Source: UBA11164 sp002420085
Lineage (GTDB): Bacteria; Pseudomonadota; Gammaproteobacteria; Xanthomonadales; Xanthomonadaceae
NCBI GenBank assembly: GCA_031976395.1
Contig: DALYLJ010000001.1
Location: 1-56,893, forward strand
Direction of reading: 5' to 3'
DNA: 56,893 nucleotides
Shown: piece by piece, positions 16,658 to 25,562 of the stretch
Layout: each line of letters begins with the position of its first letter
How positions within the stretch are numbered: position 1 is the stretch's first letter
Notes under the pieces: generated by a model
Seen by the model: only the letters and a program-made list of their open reading frames with translations
Databases searched by the model: none
What the model was told of the DNA's origin: nothing
Position numbers and translations under genes: made by a program

Positions 16658-18421
16658 GTGAAAGACCATCTGAGGGAACTCGTCGTCCAGGCCCTGCTGG
16701 ACCTCCGCCGCCACAAGAAACTCGACTTCGATCCGGCCACGCTCCAGTTCGAGGTCGAACGCAGCCGGGTTCAGGGTCATGGCGACTATGCCTGCAACGC
16801 CGCCATGGTGCTGGCGAAATCCGCCGGCATGCCGCCCCGCAAGCTGGCCGAGGCGATCCTGGAGCAATTGCCCGAATCGCATCATCTGGCCAAGGTCGAG
16901 ATCGCCGGCCCCGGCTTCATCAATTTCCACCTCAGTGCCGGCTGTCGGCTCGGGGTGATCCGCCGGGTGCTCGAACTCGGCCCCGACTACGGCCGTCAGC
17001 CCGCCGACAGCGCCGAACCGGTGACGGTGGAATTCGTTTCCGCCAACCCGAACGGTCCGCTGCACGTCGGCCATGGTCGCGGCGCGGCCTTCGGCGCCTC
17101 GCTGGCCAACCTGCTGGAATGGGCCGGCCACCGGATTCAGCGCGAATACTACGTCAACGACGCCGGACGCCAGATGGACATCCTGGCGATCAGCGTCTGG
17201 CTGCGCTATCTCGAACTGGGCGGCATCATCGTGCGCTTCCCGGACAACGGCTACAAGGGCGACTACGTGGTCGAGATCGCCCGCGAACTGCGCGAGCGCG
17301 TGGGCGACCGCCTGCGCCACACCGCACTGGATGTGCAGGACGGCCTGCCCGCCGATGAAGCGCAGGGTGGCGACAAGGAAGCCCACGTCGATGCCCTGAT
17401 CGTCCGTGCCAAGGCCCTGCTCGGCGCGGACGACTACGCCCTGGTATTCCGGACCGGGCTGGAATGGTGCCTGGGCGACATCCGCGACGATCTGGCCGGC
17501 TTCGGCGTCCGGCACGACAGCTTCTTCTCGGAGCGCTCGCTGATGACCGACGGCTACGTCGAGCGGGCGATCACCATGCTGCGCACCAAGGGCCACCTCT
17601 ACGAGCGCGACGGCGCAACCTGGTTCCGCTCGACTGACTTCGGCGACGACAAGGACCGCGTGGTCATACGCGACAATGGCGTCACCACCTATTTCGCCTC
17701 CGATCTCGGCTATCTGCTGAGCAAGTTCGAGCGCGGTTTCGAGCGGGCGATCTACATCTGGGGCGCCGACCACCACGGCTACATCGCCCGCATCCGTGCC
17801 GGCGCGATCGGCCTCGGCCTGGACCCGGCCCGCATCGAGATCCTGCTGGTCCAGTTCGCCATCCTGTTCCGCAGCGGCGAGCGGGTCCAGATGTCCACCC
17901 GCGCCGGCAGCTTCGTCACCTTGCGGCAACTGCGGGAGGAGGTCGGCCCGGACGCGGCGCGCTACTTCTACGTGATGCGCGGCAACGACCAGCACCTCGA
18001 TTTCGATCTCGACCTGGCCAAGAAGCACAGCAACGACAACCCGGTCTATTACGTGCAGTACGCCCATGCCCGGATCTGCTCGGTGTTCCGACAATTGACC
18101 GAGCGCCAGTGGAGCTTCAATCGCAGCGCCGCCGAAGCGGCGCGGGCCAGGCTGGTCGAGAAATCCGAACACGACCTGCTCAATGAAGTGATGGACTTCC
18201 CCGACCTGGTACTCTCGGCCGCACGCAACCGGGCACCCCAGCAGGTGGCCAACTACCTGCGCGGCCTGGCGGCCAGCTTCCACGCCTTCTACAACGACCA
18301 GCAACTGCTGGTCGCCGACGAGGAACTGCGCAACGCCCGGCTCGGATTGTGTGCCGCAACCCGTCAGGTGATCGCCAACGGTCTGGCGCTGATGGGTGTT
18401 TCGGCACCCGAGGAAATGTGA
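16658..18421 (+). CDS. argS: Arginyl-tRNA synthetase
   Basis: A class I synthetase that charges tRNA-Arg. With GTG at 16658 (VKDHLRELVVQALL) it has 587 residues; family members have about 560-590. Seen in order: N-terminal Arg-S add domain (QGHGDYACNAAMVLAKSAGM), the HIGH-like motif (NPNGPLHVGHGRGAAFG), catalytic core (YYVNDAGRQMDILA, DHHGYIARIRAG), a KMSTR-like loop (QMSTRAGSFVTL, in place of KMSKS) and a C-terminal DALR anticodon-binding domain. The frame is open to ATG 16532, and ATG 16631 (MEVFTPTRPV) is an alternative start near a GGAGG. Residues before 16658 are not family-like. Confidence 0.95.
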   Translation: MKDHLRELVVQALLDLRRHKKLDFDPATLQFEVERSRVQGHGDYACNAAMVLAKSAGMPPRKLAEAILEQLPESHHLAKVEIAGPGFINFHLSAGCRLGVIRRVLELGPDYGRQPADSAEPVTVEFVSANPNGPLHVGHGRGAAFGASLANLLEWAGHRIQREYYVNDAGRQMDILAISVWLRYLELGGIIVRFPDNGYKGDYVVEIARELRERVGDRLRHTALDVQDGLPADEAQGGDKEAHVDALIVRAKALLGADDYALVFRTGLEWCLGDIRDDLAGFGVRHDSFFSERSLMTDGYVERAITMLRTKGHLYERDGATWFRSTDFGDDKDRVVIRDNGVTTYFASDLGYLLSKFERGFERAIYIWGADHHGYIARIRAGAIGLGLDPARIEILLVQFAILFRSGERVQMSTRAGSFVTLRQLREEVGPDAARYFYVMRGNDQHLDFDLDLAKKHSNDNPVYYVQYAHARICSVFRQLTERQWSFNRSAAEAARARLVEKSEHDLLNEVMDFPDLVLSAARNRAPQQVANYLRGLAASFHAFYNDQQLLVADEELRNARLGLCAATRQVIANGLALMGVSAPEEM

Positions 18422-18999
18422 TGGCACGACAGACGCGCAGACAGGCCCGGCGCAACGGCGGTATCCGCTGGTGGATGGTGCTGCTTGCCGGTCTGCTGAT
18501 CGGCTTCCTGGCGTTCTTGTGGTTCGCACTGAGCGATCGGTTGGCGCCCGGACCGCAGCGCAGTCCGTCGCAACCAGCGCCCCAGCCAACGGCGCCGGCC
18601 GATCCGAAGCGGCGATTCGATTTCTACGAACTGCTGCCCGGCCGGGAAGTGCAGATCCCCGACGCCGAGTTGCGCGAGAAGGCCCAGGCCGAGCGCGAAG
18701 CGGCCCGGCAACCCGAACCGACCGCGCCCACCCCGACACCGGCACCCATGCCGGCGCCGAGCGGTGGCGAACGCCTGCTGTTGCAGGCCGGCTCATTCGG
18801 CGACCCGGCCCGAGCCGATGAGCTCAAGGCCCGGATCGCCCTGGCCGGTGAAGTCGCCCGGATCGAAACCGCCAGCGTCCAGGGCCGGACCGTGTATCGG
18901 GTGATCCTCGGCCCCTACCCTTCGGCCCAGGCACTGGAAGCCGCGAAATCTCGACTGAGCGGCCTCGGCATCGAATCGATCGCGGTCCGGGCGCGCTGA
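18421..18999 (+). CDS. SPOR-domain cell-envelope protein (FtsN-like)
   Basis: A 192-residue protein with a cytoplasmic Arg-rich N-terminus (MARQTRRQARRNGG), one transmembrane helix (about 19-39, MVLLAGLLIGFLAFLWFAL), a Pro/Ala-rich linker with PTPTPAP repeats and a C-terminal SPOR domain (about 118-190: LLLQAGSFGDPARADELKAR, TVYRVILGPYPSAQALEAAK). SPOR domains bind denuded glycan at the septum; FtsN is the best-known member. The ATG overlaps the argS TGA by one base (TGATG). An argS-SPOR gene pair is common in gammaproteobacteria. Whether this is the cell's FtsN cannot be decided here. Confidence 0.85.
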   Translation: MARQTRRQARRNGGIRWWMVLLAGLLIGFLAFLWFALSDRLAPGPQRSPSQPAPQPTAPADPKRRFDFYELLPGREVQIPDAELREKAQAEREAARQPEPTAPTPTPAPMPAPSGGERLLLQAGSFGDPARADELKARIALAGEVARIETASVQGRTVYRVILGPYPSAQALEAAKSRLSGLGIESIAVRAR

Positions 19000-19048
19000 G
19001 CCCACTCGGCGGCCGGCACCGCCGACCGCAGCGCCCGCCGTCGAGCGC

Positions 19049-19951
19049 TCAGTCCGAAACCAGCACCTGGCGCGGATCCTGTCCGGCCCGACACGGCAAT
19101 TCGCGCAGTTCGATGCCATGTGCGCGCAGCACGGCCGCGATCTGCCGGCTGCGATTGCAGAAGTGCCGGTAATCCGCCTGCCCGCGCTCCGACCCCGGAG
19201 TTGCCGCCGGATCGGCCCACAGCGCGGACCAGACGTCGGCACTCATCACCGCCATGGACACGACGCCGCCGGCACAGCGCAGCAGCGGCTCGGGCGCGGC
19301 GTCCAGCCAGCACACGGCATCCGGTTCGAGCAGGGCAGTCTCGATCAGCGGCCACAGTGGCTCCAGTCCGGCATGCTGGTACTGGACCGCGATCAGGGCC
19401 AGCAGGTCGGACAGACTGAGGTAGCGGGCATGCTCGATCGGCACCCCGAACAGGCGCTGGGCCGACAGTGCGGTCGCAGCACCGGCCATGCCGGACTCCA
19501 GCAGGATCGCCTCCAGATCGGCATGCACCTCGGCCCGCTCCGGCTCCGACACGGCGACCGTGATCGGCACCAGCCGCAACGGACCGCCGACCAGATTGGC
19601 GTCCGGACTGAATTCCGCCGGCAACCGGCCACCCTGACCCGCCACCGCCAGCACCTCGCGCAGACCGCGTCCGGCCGGCGCCCCGTGCAGCACCGCGCGC
19701 AACAGGGAATGGATCGGCCAGCCGGGGCGCAGCAGTTCGGCCGGATCGAAATGAGCGGCCAGCACCGCCAGGCCATGTCCGGCAAGCTGCGGAACCAGAC
19801 GAGCCAGATCGGCACCGATGGCATCGGTCAGTTCGCTGGCAACCGATCGCTCGATCACCAGGCGGTCGGCCACGTGCATCGGTTTCAGCTCCAGCGCCAG
19901 CACGGCATGGCCGAACGGCAACGAATCGGTACTGGCTGGGTCGATCGACAT
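19049..19951 (-). CDS. Conserved-looking protein of unknown function
   Basis: A 300-residue protein with no signal peptide or obvious membrane helix. It is Ala/Leu-rich with acidic stretches and one Cys-containing motif near the end (RHFCNRSRQIAAVLRAHGIE, LPCRAG). I do not recognise the family. The frame has gene-like composition: alternating hydrophobic/acidic helices and few Arg/Pro-rich artefact segments, with no longer frame competing on the opposite strand. It is convergent with the argS-SPOR pair and diverges from the acyltransferase gene after a 265-nt gap, so it stands alone. Confidence 0.6.
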   Translation of the reverse strand: MSIDPASTDSLPFGHAVLALELKPMHVADRLVIERSVASELTDAIGADLARLVPQLAGHGLAVLAAHFDPAELLRPGWPIHSLLRAVLHGAPAGRGLREVLAVAGQGGRLPAEFSPDANLVGGPLRLVPITVAVSEPERAEVHADLEAILLESGMAGAATALSAQRLFGVPIEHARYLSLSDLLALIAVQYQHAGLEPLWPLIETALLEPDAVCWLDAAPEPLLRCAGGVVSMAVMSADVWSALWADPAATPGSERGQADYRHFCNRSRQIAAVLRAHGIELRELPCRAGQDPRQVLVSD

Positions 19952-20216
19952 GGGCCGGCCAGCTTAGCACCCGATGGCCGCAGTCTGGGTTATCCTGCCG
20001 CGCGGTCGGCGACGGAACTGCGGCGAATCTGCACTCGTATCCGCGCGACCGAAGCTCGAACCATGGCCGGGCGGGCGGCCGATCGGCTCGGCGGCCGGTA
20101 CGGCAGCAGCGATCCGTGCCGCAGCGAGCATCCTGGCAGCCACCCCGGTGCCAGCCAGCACGGCCGGCACGCGATGCGAGCCGGCGACCCGTCTTCACCA
20201 AACGCTCCACCGGCCG

Positions 20217-21176
20217 ATGTCGAAGCGATCGATGCCCCGCCTGCACACCCGAATCTCGCTGGAAACCCGCGCACTGATCGAGTTCGTGCTGATCCCCGGC
20301 CTGGCCGCCGTGCTGCCATGGCGCCTGTGCTTCCGGCTGTTCCGGTGGATTGCCCGCTGGCCATGGCTGTACCGCGAGCACACCCACGCCGCACACGCGG
20401 TCGCCGCCCGCCATGTCGCGATCGCCGATCGGCACGACTGGGCATGGCGATTCCGGCTGTGCCTGCTGATCGATCACAGCGACTTCTGGTTGTCACGGTT
20501 CCGGAGCGATCGCTGGCTGGCGAAATTTCTCGACATCGAGCGATCGGCCCTGCTCTCCGGCCCATCACTCGTGCTGTTCTTTCACAGCGGCCCAGGAATG
20601 TGGCCCGCCCGCGCGCTCTGTCAAGATGGCCGCCGAGCCAGCTTTCTGTCCGCACCGCTGCAACCCCGCTCGATGGGCGGAAGCCGCATCGGGCATCGCT
20701 ACGGACGCGCGCGTCTGGCTGAACTGGCACGAGTGACCGGCCTGCCGATCACCTTCCCACCCGGTGCGCGCGAGCAATGCCGGAAAATCCTGGCACGCGG
20801 CGACAGCGTCCTGGGCATGCCGGACGTGCCACCCGACGAGACCCGGCACCTCGTCACCGTTCCGATGTTCAACCGGCGGGGTCGATTTCCGGGTGGCCTG
20901 ATCGCAACTGCGACCGCCACATCCACCCCGATCATGCTGCTCGACTTTCCCCCTGATCTGGACCAAGGCCGCCGACGCCTGGTTGTCGTCGAATGCTTCA
21001 TGCCCGGCCGGGGCGACCCGACGCCGGACATCGTCGCGCACTGGCAGCGGATCGTGTTGCAGCGCTCCTGGTCGTTCACCCTGTGGCCGATGTTCGACAG
21101 CTTCCTGGAGCCTGATCCGGGCACACCGGAGCCCAGCGCGGGCGATCGACCGGGGCCGCCCTCCGCGACTCAGTAG
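20217..21176 (+). CDS. LpxL/HtrB-like acyltransferase homologue
   Basis: With ATG at 20217 the product is 319 residues; ATG 20232 is an alternative. The frame is open to 19974, but that stretch is Arg/Ala-rich and not protein-like. A hydrophobic N-terminal segment (LIEFVLIPGLAAVLPWRLCF) and the pattern LVLFFHSGPGMWPARAL, PITFPPG and PMFNRRGRFPGGLIATA resemble the lipid A late acyltransferase fold. The usual H-X4-D/E catalytic pair would be H-SGPG-M here, so the acidic residue is not at the expected place. Membrane lipid or LPS acylation is inferred at family level only. It is convergent with the Grx-rhodanese gene, overlapping its end by 7 nt. Confidence 0.5.
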   Translation: MSKRSMPRLHTRISLETRALIEFVLIPGLAAVLPWRLCFRLFRWIARWPWLYREHTHAAHAVAARHVAIADRHDWAWRFRLCLLIDHSDFWLSRFRSDRWLAKFLDIERSALLSGPSLVLFFHSGPGMWPARALCQDGRRASFLSAPLQPRSMGGSRIGHRYGRARLAELARVTGLPITFPPGAREQCRKILARGDSVLGMPDVPPDETRHLVTVPMFNRRGRFPGGLIATATATSTPIMLLDFPPDLDQGRRRLVVVECFMPGRGDPTPDIVAHWQRIVLQRSWSFTLWPMFDSFLEPDPGTPEPSAGDRPGPPSATQ

Positions 21177-22108
21177 CGCGGCACGCTCGGATCGATGGTG
21201 GTCGCCCAGGCATCGATCCCGCCCTCGACGTTGAACACCTGCCGGAAGCCGAGTCCGCGAAAATGCTCGGCCGCCTGTCGGCTGGAGTTGCCGTGATGGC
21301 AGAGGAAGGCCAGTGGCTGGGCTTTGTCGAGTGCCGCCAGCCGGTCGATGCTGTCACGATCAAGCGGCTCGTGCGGCCCCGGAAAGGGTGCCCGCATGCG
21401 GTCCTGCGGCGGTCGCACGTCGATCACCCGAATAGCGCCGGCAGCGAGCCGGTCGCGCAGTTCGGCGACCGACAGGGACTGCACCGGCGGCGGCGGCTCG
21501 GGCGCATTCGGATTGCGGATGACCAGCCCGGCACCCCGCACATCCTCGATCCAGTCGATCTCGATGCCGCGCGCACGCGGCGCACTGGCCAGATCGAGGT
21601 GGACGCGCAAACCACCGACTTCGGCGACGATCTCCTGGCCGCTGACCGGGGCAAGCTCGAAGCGCGCCTCATGGCGGGCATCGACATGCAGGTGCAGGCC
21701 GATGCCCGGCTCGATATCGGCCATCGCGGCACGGATCGCCTCGGCCGCAGCCGGCGTGACGTGCAGGTCGGGCGGGGTTCGATCGGGTGCCGGCAGGCCG
21801 AGCACAGCGTGCAGCTCACCACTGTTGAGCATCTGCTCGATGATGTCGCTGCCACCGATCAGTTCGCGCCCGATGTACAACTGCGGAATCGTCGGCCAGC
21901 TTCCGAACAGCTTGATGCCCTCGCGGATATCGGGATCGGACAGGACATCGACATGACCATAGGCCACACCCAGACTGTCGAGCGCGGCCACCGCCTTGGC
22001 AGAAAAGCCGCAACGCGGCGCCCCCGGCTGGCCCTTCATGAACAGCATGACGCGGTTGGATTCGAGCAGATGTTCGATGCGCTGACGGGTATCGGGGGCG
22101 AGCGACAT
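21170..22108 (-). CDS. Monothiol glutaredoxin - degenerate A-type domain - rhodanese fusion
   Basis: A 312-residue three-domain protein. Residues ~1-105 form a Grx4/GrxD-type CGFS glutaredoxin (C33-G-F-S36, then WPTIPQLYIGRELIGGSDII). Residues ~115-205 resemble the HesB/IscA (A-type carrier) fold (VTPAAAEAIRAAMA ... GLVIRNPNAPEP). Every Fe-S ligand cysteine of that family is absent; there is no Cys between 37 and 269. Residues ~213-310 form a GlpE-like rhodanese with active loop C270-HHGNSS. Grx4-type proteins deliver or store [2Fe-2S] clusters, and rhodaneses move sulfane sulfur. Joining them suggests a role in Fe-S or sulfur trafficking (inference). Similar Grx4 proteins of about 310 residues occur in xanthomonads. 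Confidence 0.85.
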   Translation of the reverse strand: MSLAPDTRQRIEHLLESNRVMLFMKGQPGAPRCGFSAKAVAALDSLGVAYGHVDVLSDPDIREGIKLFGSWPTIPQLYIGRELIGGSDIIEQMLNSGELHAVLGLPAPDRTPPDLHVTPAAAEAIRAAMADIEPGIGLHLHVDARHEARFELAPVSGQEIVAEVGGLRVHLDLASAPRARGIEIDWIEDVRGAGLVIRNPNAPEPPPPVQSLSVAELRDRLAAGAIRVIDVRPPQDRMRAPFPGPHEPLDRDSIDRLAALDKAQPLAFLCHHGNSSRQAAEHFRGLGFRQVFNVEGGIDAWATTIDPSVPRY

Positions 22109-22442
22109 GGGCGTGTGTGGCCGGAAGACGAAGACGGTCGATCATTTTACACAGGGCCGTGATCCGGATCGCTGACCGATCATCCACCGACGGATGGTCG
22201 GATTACCGCTCAGAAATGTGAAACAGCGCACTACATCACAGCTTTTTCACTTGGTCTTTTGCGTGTGACACCTGGCACTGCGCTTTCACCTGAATGCTCG
22301 CCAAACTCGCCGCTTCCAGGTGGCCGAACTCGCGACACAACGCAACGGACCTGGGCGACTCCGTCGGCACGGCAGGGCGTGGAACGCATCGCCGAATGCA
22401 GACGGTCATTTGAACGGAAGTGTTTCTCGGAGAGTAACCGCA
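22109..22442. other. Divergent intergenic region upstream of the subtilase gene
   Basis: This 334-nt stretch separates the divergent glutaredoxin-rhodanese and subtilase genes and is locally richer in A/T than its surroundings (22220-22265). CRP/Clp-like half-sites are visible: TGTGA 22217-22221 with TCACA 22236-22240 (spacing 14, not the canonical 6), and TGTGA 22264-22268 followed after 6 nt by GCACT (partial match). GGAGAG ahead of the ATG at 22443 is the likely ribosome site. No convincing sigma-70 pair was found and no gene is seen. Confidence 0.35.
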
Positions 22443-23603
22443 ATGAACGGACGTCTGATTACGGCAGCAGTGCTGGTAGCCTTCTCGACCACCGCGTGGT
22501 CGGCTGAACTGCGTCGCGTCGCCAACCCGATCGAGGGTCAGTACATCGTTGTGTTGAAAGAAGACGCGCAGTTGAGCGCGCAGCAGCGTGGCAAGGCCCC
22601 GCTCGACAAGATCGCCGCTGTCGCCGCCGACAACGGTCTGTATGCCGACATCACCTTCGAAAATGTCATCCAGGGCTTCGTCACCCGCACCGATGACGCC
22701 GGCATGCGTCGCCTGATGCGCGACTCGCGGGTCGCCTTCATCGAAGAGGACGGCATGTCCTACCCGAGCGTCACCCAGACCGGCGCCACCTGGGGCATCG
22801 ATCGCGTCGATCAGCGCGACCGTCCGCTCAACGGCACCTATGTCTATGACACCGGCGCCTCCAATGTCCGCGCCTACGTGATCGACACCGGCATCCTGGC
22901 CAGCCACACCGACTTCGGTGGCCGGGTCAGCGGCGGCGCCACCGCGATCAGCGACGGTCGCGGCACCAGCGACTGCAATGGCCACGGCACCCACGTTGCC
23001 GGCACCATCGGCGGCGCCACCTGGGGTATCGCCAAGCAGGTCCGTCTGGTTCCGGTCCGCGTGTTCGGTTGCACCGGCGGCGCGGCCAACTCGACCATCG
23101 TCTCGGCGATGGACTGGGTGCGCACCAATCACGTCAAGCCGGCCGTGGTCAACATGAGCCTGGGCGGCCCGGCTGCCTCGACCATCGACACCGCCGCCAA
23201 CAACCTGATCAATGCCGGCGTCACCCTGGTCGTCGCCGCGGGCAACGACAACCAGAATGCCTGCAACTTCTCGCCGGCTCGCGTCGCCAATGCCATCACC
23301 GTCGGCTCGACCACCTCGACCGATGCCCGCTCGTCGTTCTCGAACTTCGGCACCTGTCTGGATCTGTTCGCGCCGGGCTCGTCGATCACCTCGGCCTGGT
23401 GGACCAGCAACACCGCCACCAACACCATCAGCGGCACCTCGATGGCCTCGCCGCACGTGGCCGGCATGGCTGCGATCGTCCTGGCCGGCAACACCGGCGC
23501 CAGCCCGGCCACGGTCCGCAGCACCATCGTCACCAAGGCCACCACCAACCGCCTGACCAGCATCGGCACCGGTTCCCCGAACCTCCTGCTGTACACCCGC
23601 TGA
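22443..23603 (+). CDS. Secreted subtilisin-family serine protease (proteinase K/aqualysin type)
   Basis: A 386-residue preproprotein: signal peptide 1-21 (ending TAWSA), inhibitor I9 propeptide (about 33-105, QYIVVLKEDAQLS) and S8 catalytic domain from ~110. The triad is visible: D148 (YVIDTGI), H181 (CNGHGTHVAG), S333 (SGTSMASPHVAG); N268 (AAGNDN) is the oxyanion residue. The protein stops right after the catalytic domain, so there is no PPC or other C-terminal domain as in many related enzymes. ATG 22443 follows GGAGAG; the long open frame upstream lacks a signal sequence at its start. It is probably an extracellular nutrient protease, monocistronic with its own terminator. Confidence 0.95.
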   Translation: MNGRLITAAVLVAFSTTAWSAELRRVANPIEGQYIVVLKEDAQLSAQQRGKAPLDKIAAVAADNGLYADITFENVIQGFVTRTDDAGMRRLMRDSRVAFIEEDGMSYPSVTQTGATWGIDRVDQRDRPLNGTYVYDTGASNVRAYVIDTGILASHTDFGGRVSGGATAISDGRGTSDCNGHGTHVAGTIGGATWGIAKQVRLVPVRVFGCTGGAANSTIVSAMDWVRTNHVKPAVVNMSLGGPAASTIDTAANNLINAGVTLVVAAGNDNQNACNFSPARVANAITVGSTTSTDARSSFSNFGTCLDLFAPGSSITSAWWTSNTATNTISGTSMASPHVAGMAAIVLAGNTGASPATVRSTIVTKATTNRLTSIGTGSPNLLLYTR

Positions 23604-23644
23604 CGGCACTACGATCCGCCTGACCTCGGCCAGGCGGGTCATCA

Positions 23645-23678
23645 CATCGGCCCCGATTCGTCGGGGCCGATGTTTTTT
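23645..23678 (+). terminator. Rho-independent terminator of the subtilase gene
   Basis: A perfect 12-bp stem (CATCGGCCCCGA at 23645-23656 with TCGGGGCCGATG at 23661-23672) closes a TTCG tetraloop and is followed directly by six T residues (23673-23678). It lies 41 nt after the protease stop. This is the clearest intrinsic terminator in the window. Confidence 0.93.
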
Positions 23679-23818
23679 GCGAAATGCCTTTTGCCGAAAT
23701 GGCGTGTTCCCAGCGGCGTCTCAGGCAACTGCCGGGCTGACCGTGCCTGCGGCGCGGCGCGGCGAACGATCCGAGTGATGCCAACGCCCGTGAACCATGA
23801 TCCGCCGACCGGACCGGC

Positions 23819-24637
23819 TCACTGGCCCGGGTCGAGCAGCGTCGCCAATTCCGCCTTGATCGCCCCACCCCGCTCACGAAACCAGGCCCGCCAGTGCCGC
23901 CACTCGGGGCAGCGCGATTCGACCTCACGCCAGAAGGCCGGCGAATGATTGGCCTGGATCAGGTGGCACAGTTCGTGGATGAGCACGTACTCGAACGCCG
24001 CCGACGGCGCCAGGATCAGGGCCAGGTCCAGAGACACCGTCCGGCTCGGACTGAGCGAGCCCCACAACGAGCGCAGCGGGCGAATCCGCACCTCACGCGG
24101 CGCCACCGGCAGGGTCGGTAGCCAGCGCGGCAACCAACGGCCGACATCGGCGCGCGCCTGGGCCAGGTAGAACTCACGCAGCAGTCGGCTCGACACGGCC
24201 GGATCACAACGTTCGGGCAACTCGAAGATCAGGCCAGCCGGCACCTCCTGCACGCGCGCGAATCGTCCGGTTTGCCAGTGCAACGCCAGATCAGCACCGC
24301 GCAGGCGGATCGGACCCGGATGACCGGGACGCACTGGCATCCGCAGCGCCTCGGTCTGACGGTATCGACGCAACTGCATCAGCAACCAGTCCGCGTGTCG
24401 GTCGAGAAACGTCTCGGCCGCGCGTTCGCCGACCCCAGGCGGGATGGTCAGACGAGCGCCGCCGGCATCGACGCTCAGGCGCAAGCGCCGTGCGCGCGGG
24501 TCGTGGACCCGCAGCAGGGTGGTCATGGTGCCGTCCGGCAGACGGATTTCACACGGCTCGCGCGCGACCCGCCGCGCACCCACCATCGAGCGAGCCACGG
24601 TCACCGCCGCGCGCCATCGACAGGCAGCGGCGCGCAT
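23819..24637 (-). CDS. YgjP-like (DUF45) zinc metalloprotease-fold protein
   Basis: The frame gives 272 residues from ATG 24637; ATG 24586 (255 residues) is an alternative closer to family length (about 230-250). The zinc motif HELCHLIQANHSPAFW gives HExxH plus a third His. Upstream RPLRSLWGSLSPSRTVSLDL is the family WGS(C)S segment, with Leu in place of the common Cys. N-terminal strands (TTLLRVHDPRARRLRLSVDA) also fit DUF45. It is cytosolic: no signal peptide is seen. It lies 16 nt after rdgC on the same strand. Peptidase activity of the family is predicted, not established. Confidence 0.88.
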   Translation of the reverse strand: MRAAACRWRAAVTVARSMVGARRVAREPCEIRLPDGTMTTLLRVHDPRARRLRLSVDAGGARLTIPPGVGERAAETFLDRHADWLLMQLRRYRQTEALRMPVRPGHPGPIRLRGADLALHWQTGRFARVQEVPAGLIFELPERCDPAVSSRLLREFYLAQARADVGRWLPRWLPTLPVAPREVRIRPLRSLWGSLSPSRTVSLDLALILAPSAAFEYVLIHELCHLIQANHSPAFWREVESRCPEWRHWRAWFRERGGAIKAELATLLDPGQ

Positions 24638-24653
24638 CGATGCCGCATTCGGC

Positions 24654-25562
24654 TCACCCTGCCGCGCTCAACCGGAAAGCCGACGCGAGCAGTGGAAACA
24701 CCCGCTTGAGTTCGCCGCTCATCAGCGCGAAACGGGCATCGAGTTCGGCTTCCAGGCTGTCGCGCTCGGTGCTCTCCAGCGACTCGACCGCCGCGTCGAG
24801 GAACTTCAGCTTGCGCAGGACCAGATCCTCACCCAGCACGAAGCCGACCCGTTCGTCGAGCACCAGCGCCAGCCGGCTGACCTGTTTGCCGGCTTCCAGA
24901 TGCTTGCCCACCTCATCGGCGGTCAGTTCCTGTCGCTGACACTTGACCACCGCACCGTGCTCGACTGGATCCTTCAATTCACACTCATCGCCGAGTTCGA
25001 ATCCCGAGGGCATCGGCTCGCCCGCGATCCAACCGGTCAGCACCGAGCGCGGCGAGGTCTCGGCATTCAGCGGCAGGGCCGGGAACGAACCCAGCGCCTG
25101 GCGCAGCTCCGACACCACCGCCTCGGCCTGCTTGCGGCTGGCGCTGTCCACGTACAGCACCCGATGCTCACGATCGAAATAGGCATCGGTCCGGACCGGC
25201 CGCACGAACGCACGCGGCAACAGGCTGTGGACGACATCGTCGCGGATCCGCTGACGGGTGCGGCTGCCGGGCTTGCGGCCCTCGACCCGCTCGATCTCAT
25301 CGACCTTCTCGGCGACCGCCTCATTGACCACCGATGGCGGCAGCAGGCGCTGCTCGCCACCGACCGTGACCCACTGACAGTCGCCGACGGCATGACTCAG
25401 CATCGGCGCATCACGGCCCAAGGGCGGAACGAACCCGGCCGAGGCGAACTCCTGCGGGCCGACCGGCTTCAGCCGTGCCTCGGCCAGCCGCGCTTCGAGG
25501 TCGTTCAGCGCCGAATCGACACTGGCGGGAAAGCGGAACAGGGTGAGATTTCTGAAGAACAT
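24654..25562 (-). CDS. rdgC: Recombination-associated protein RdgC
   Basis: A 302-residue protein that matches RdgC across its length: MFFRNLTLFRFPASVD at the start, FASAGFVPPLGRDAPMLSH, LLPPSVVNEAVAEKVDEIE, DAYFDREHRVLYVDSASRKQ, and SRLALVLDERVGFVLGEDL. RdgC forms a ring around duplex DNA, is nucleoid-associated and limits RecA-mediated recombination in E. coli. The family length is about 300. It is probably co-transcribed with the YgjP-like gene. Confidence 0.95.
   Translation of the reverse strand: MFFRNLTLFRFPASVDSALNDLEARLAEARLKPVGPQEFASAGFVPPLGRDAPMLSHAVGDCQWVTVGGEQRLLPPSVVNEAVAEKVDEIERVEGRKPGSRTRQRIRDDVVHSLLPRAFVRPVRTDAYFDREHRVLYVDSASRKQAEAVVSELRQALGSFPALPLNAETSPRSVLTGWIAGEPMPSGFELGDECELKDPVEHGAVVKCQRQELTADEVGKHLEAGKQVSRLALVLDERVGFVLGEDLVLRKLKFLDAAVESLESTERDSLEAELDARFALMSGELKRVFPLLASAFRLSAAG

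Noticed and set aside
16547..18796. Minus-strand frame of 749 codons opposite argS
   Set aside because: It covers a certain synthetase gene; the translation has no recognisable domain and shadow-type composition.
22236..23645. Minus-strand frame of 469 codons opposite the subtilase
   Set aside because: Gly/Ala/Asp/Val-rich mirror translation without domains; the subtilase is complete with signal peptide and terminator.
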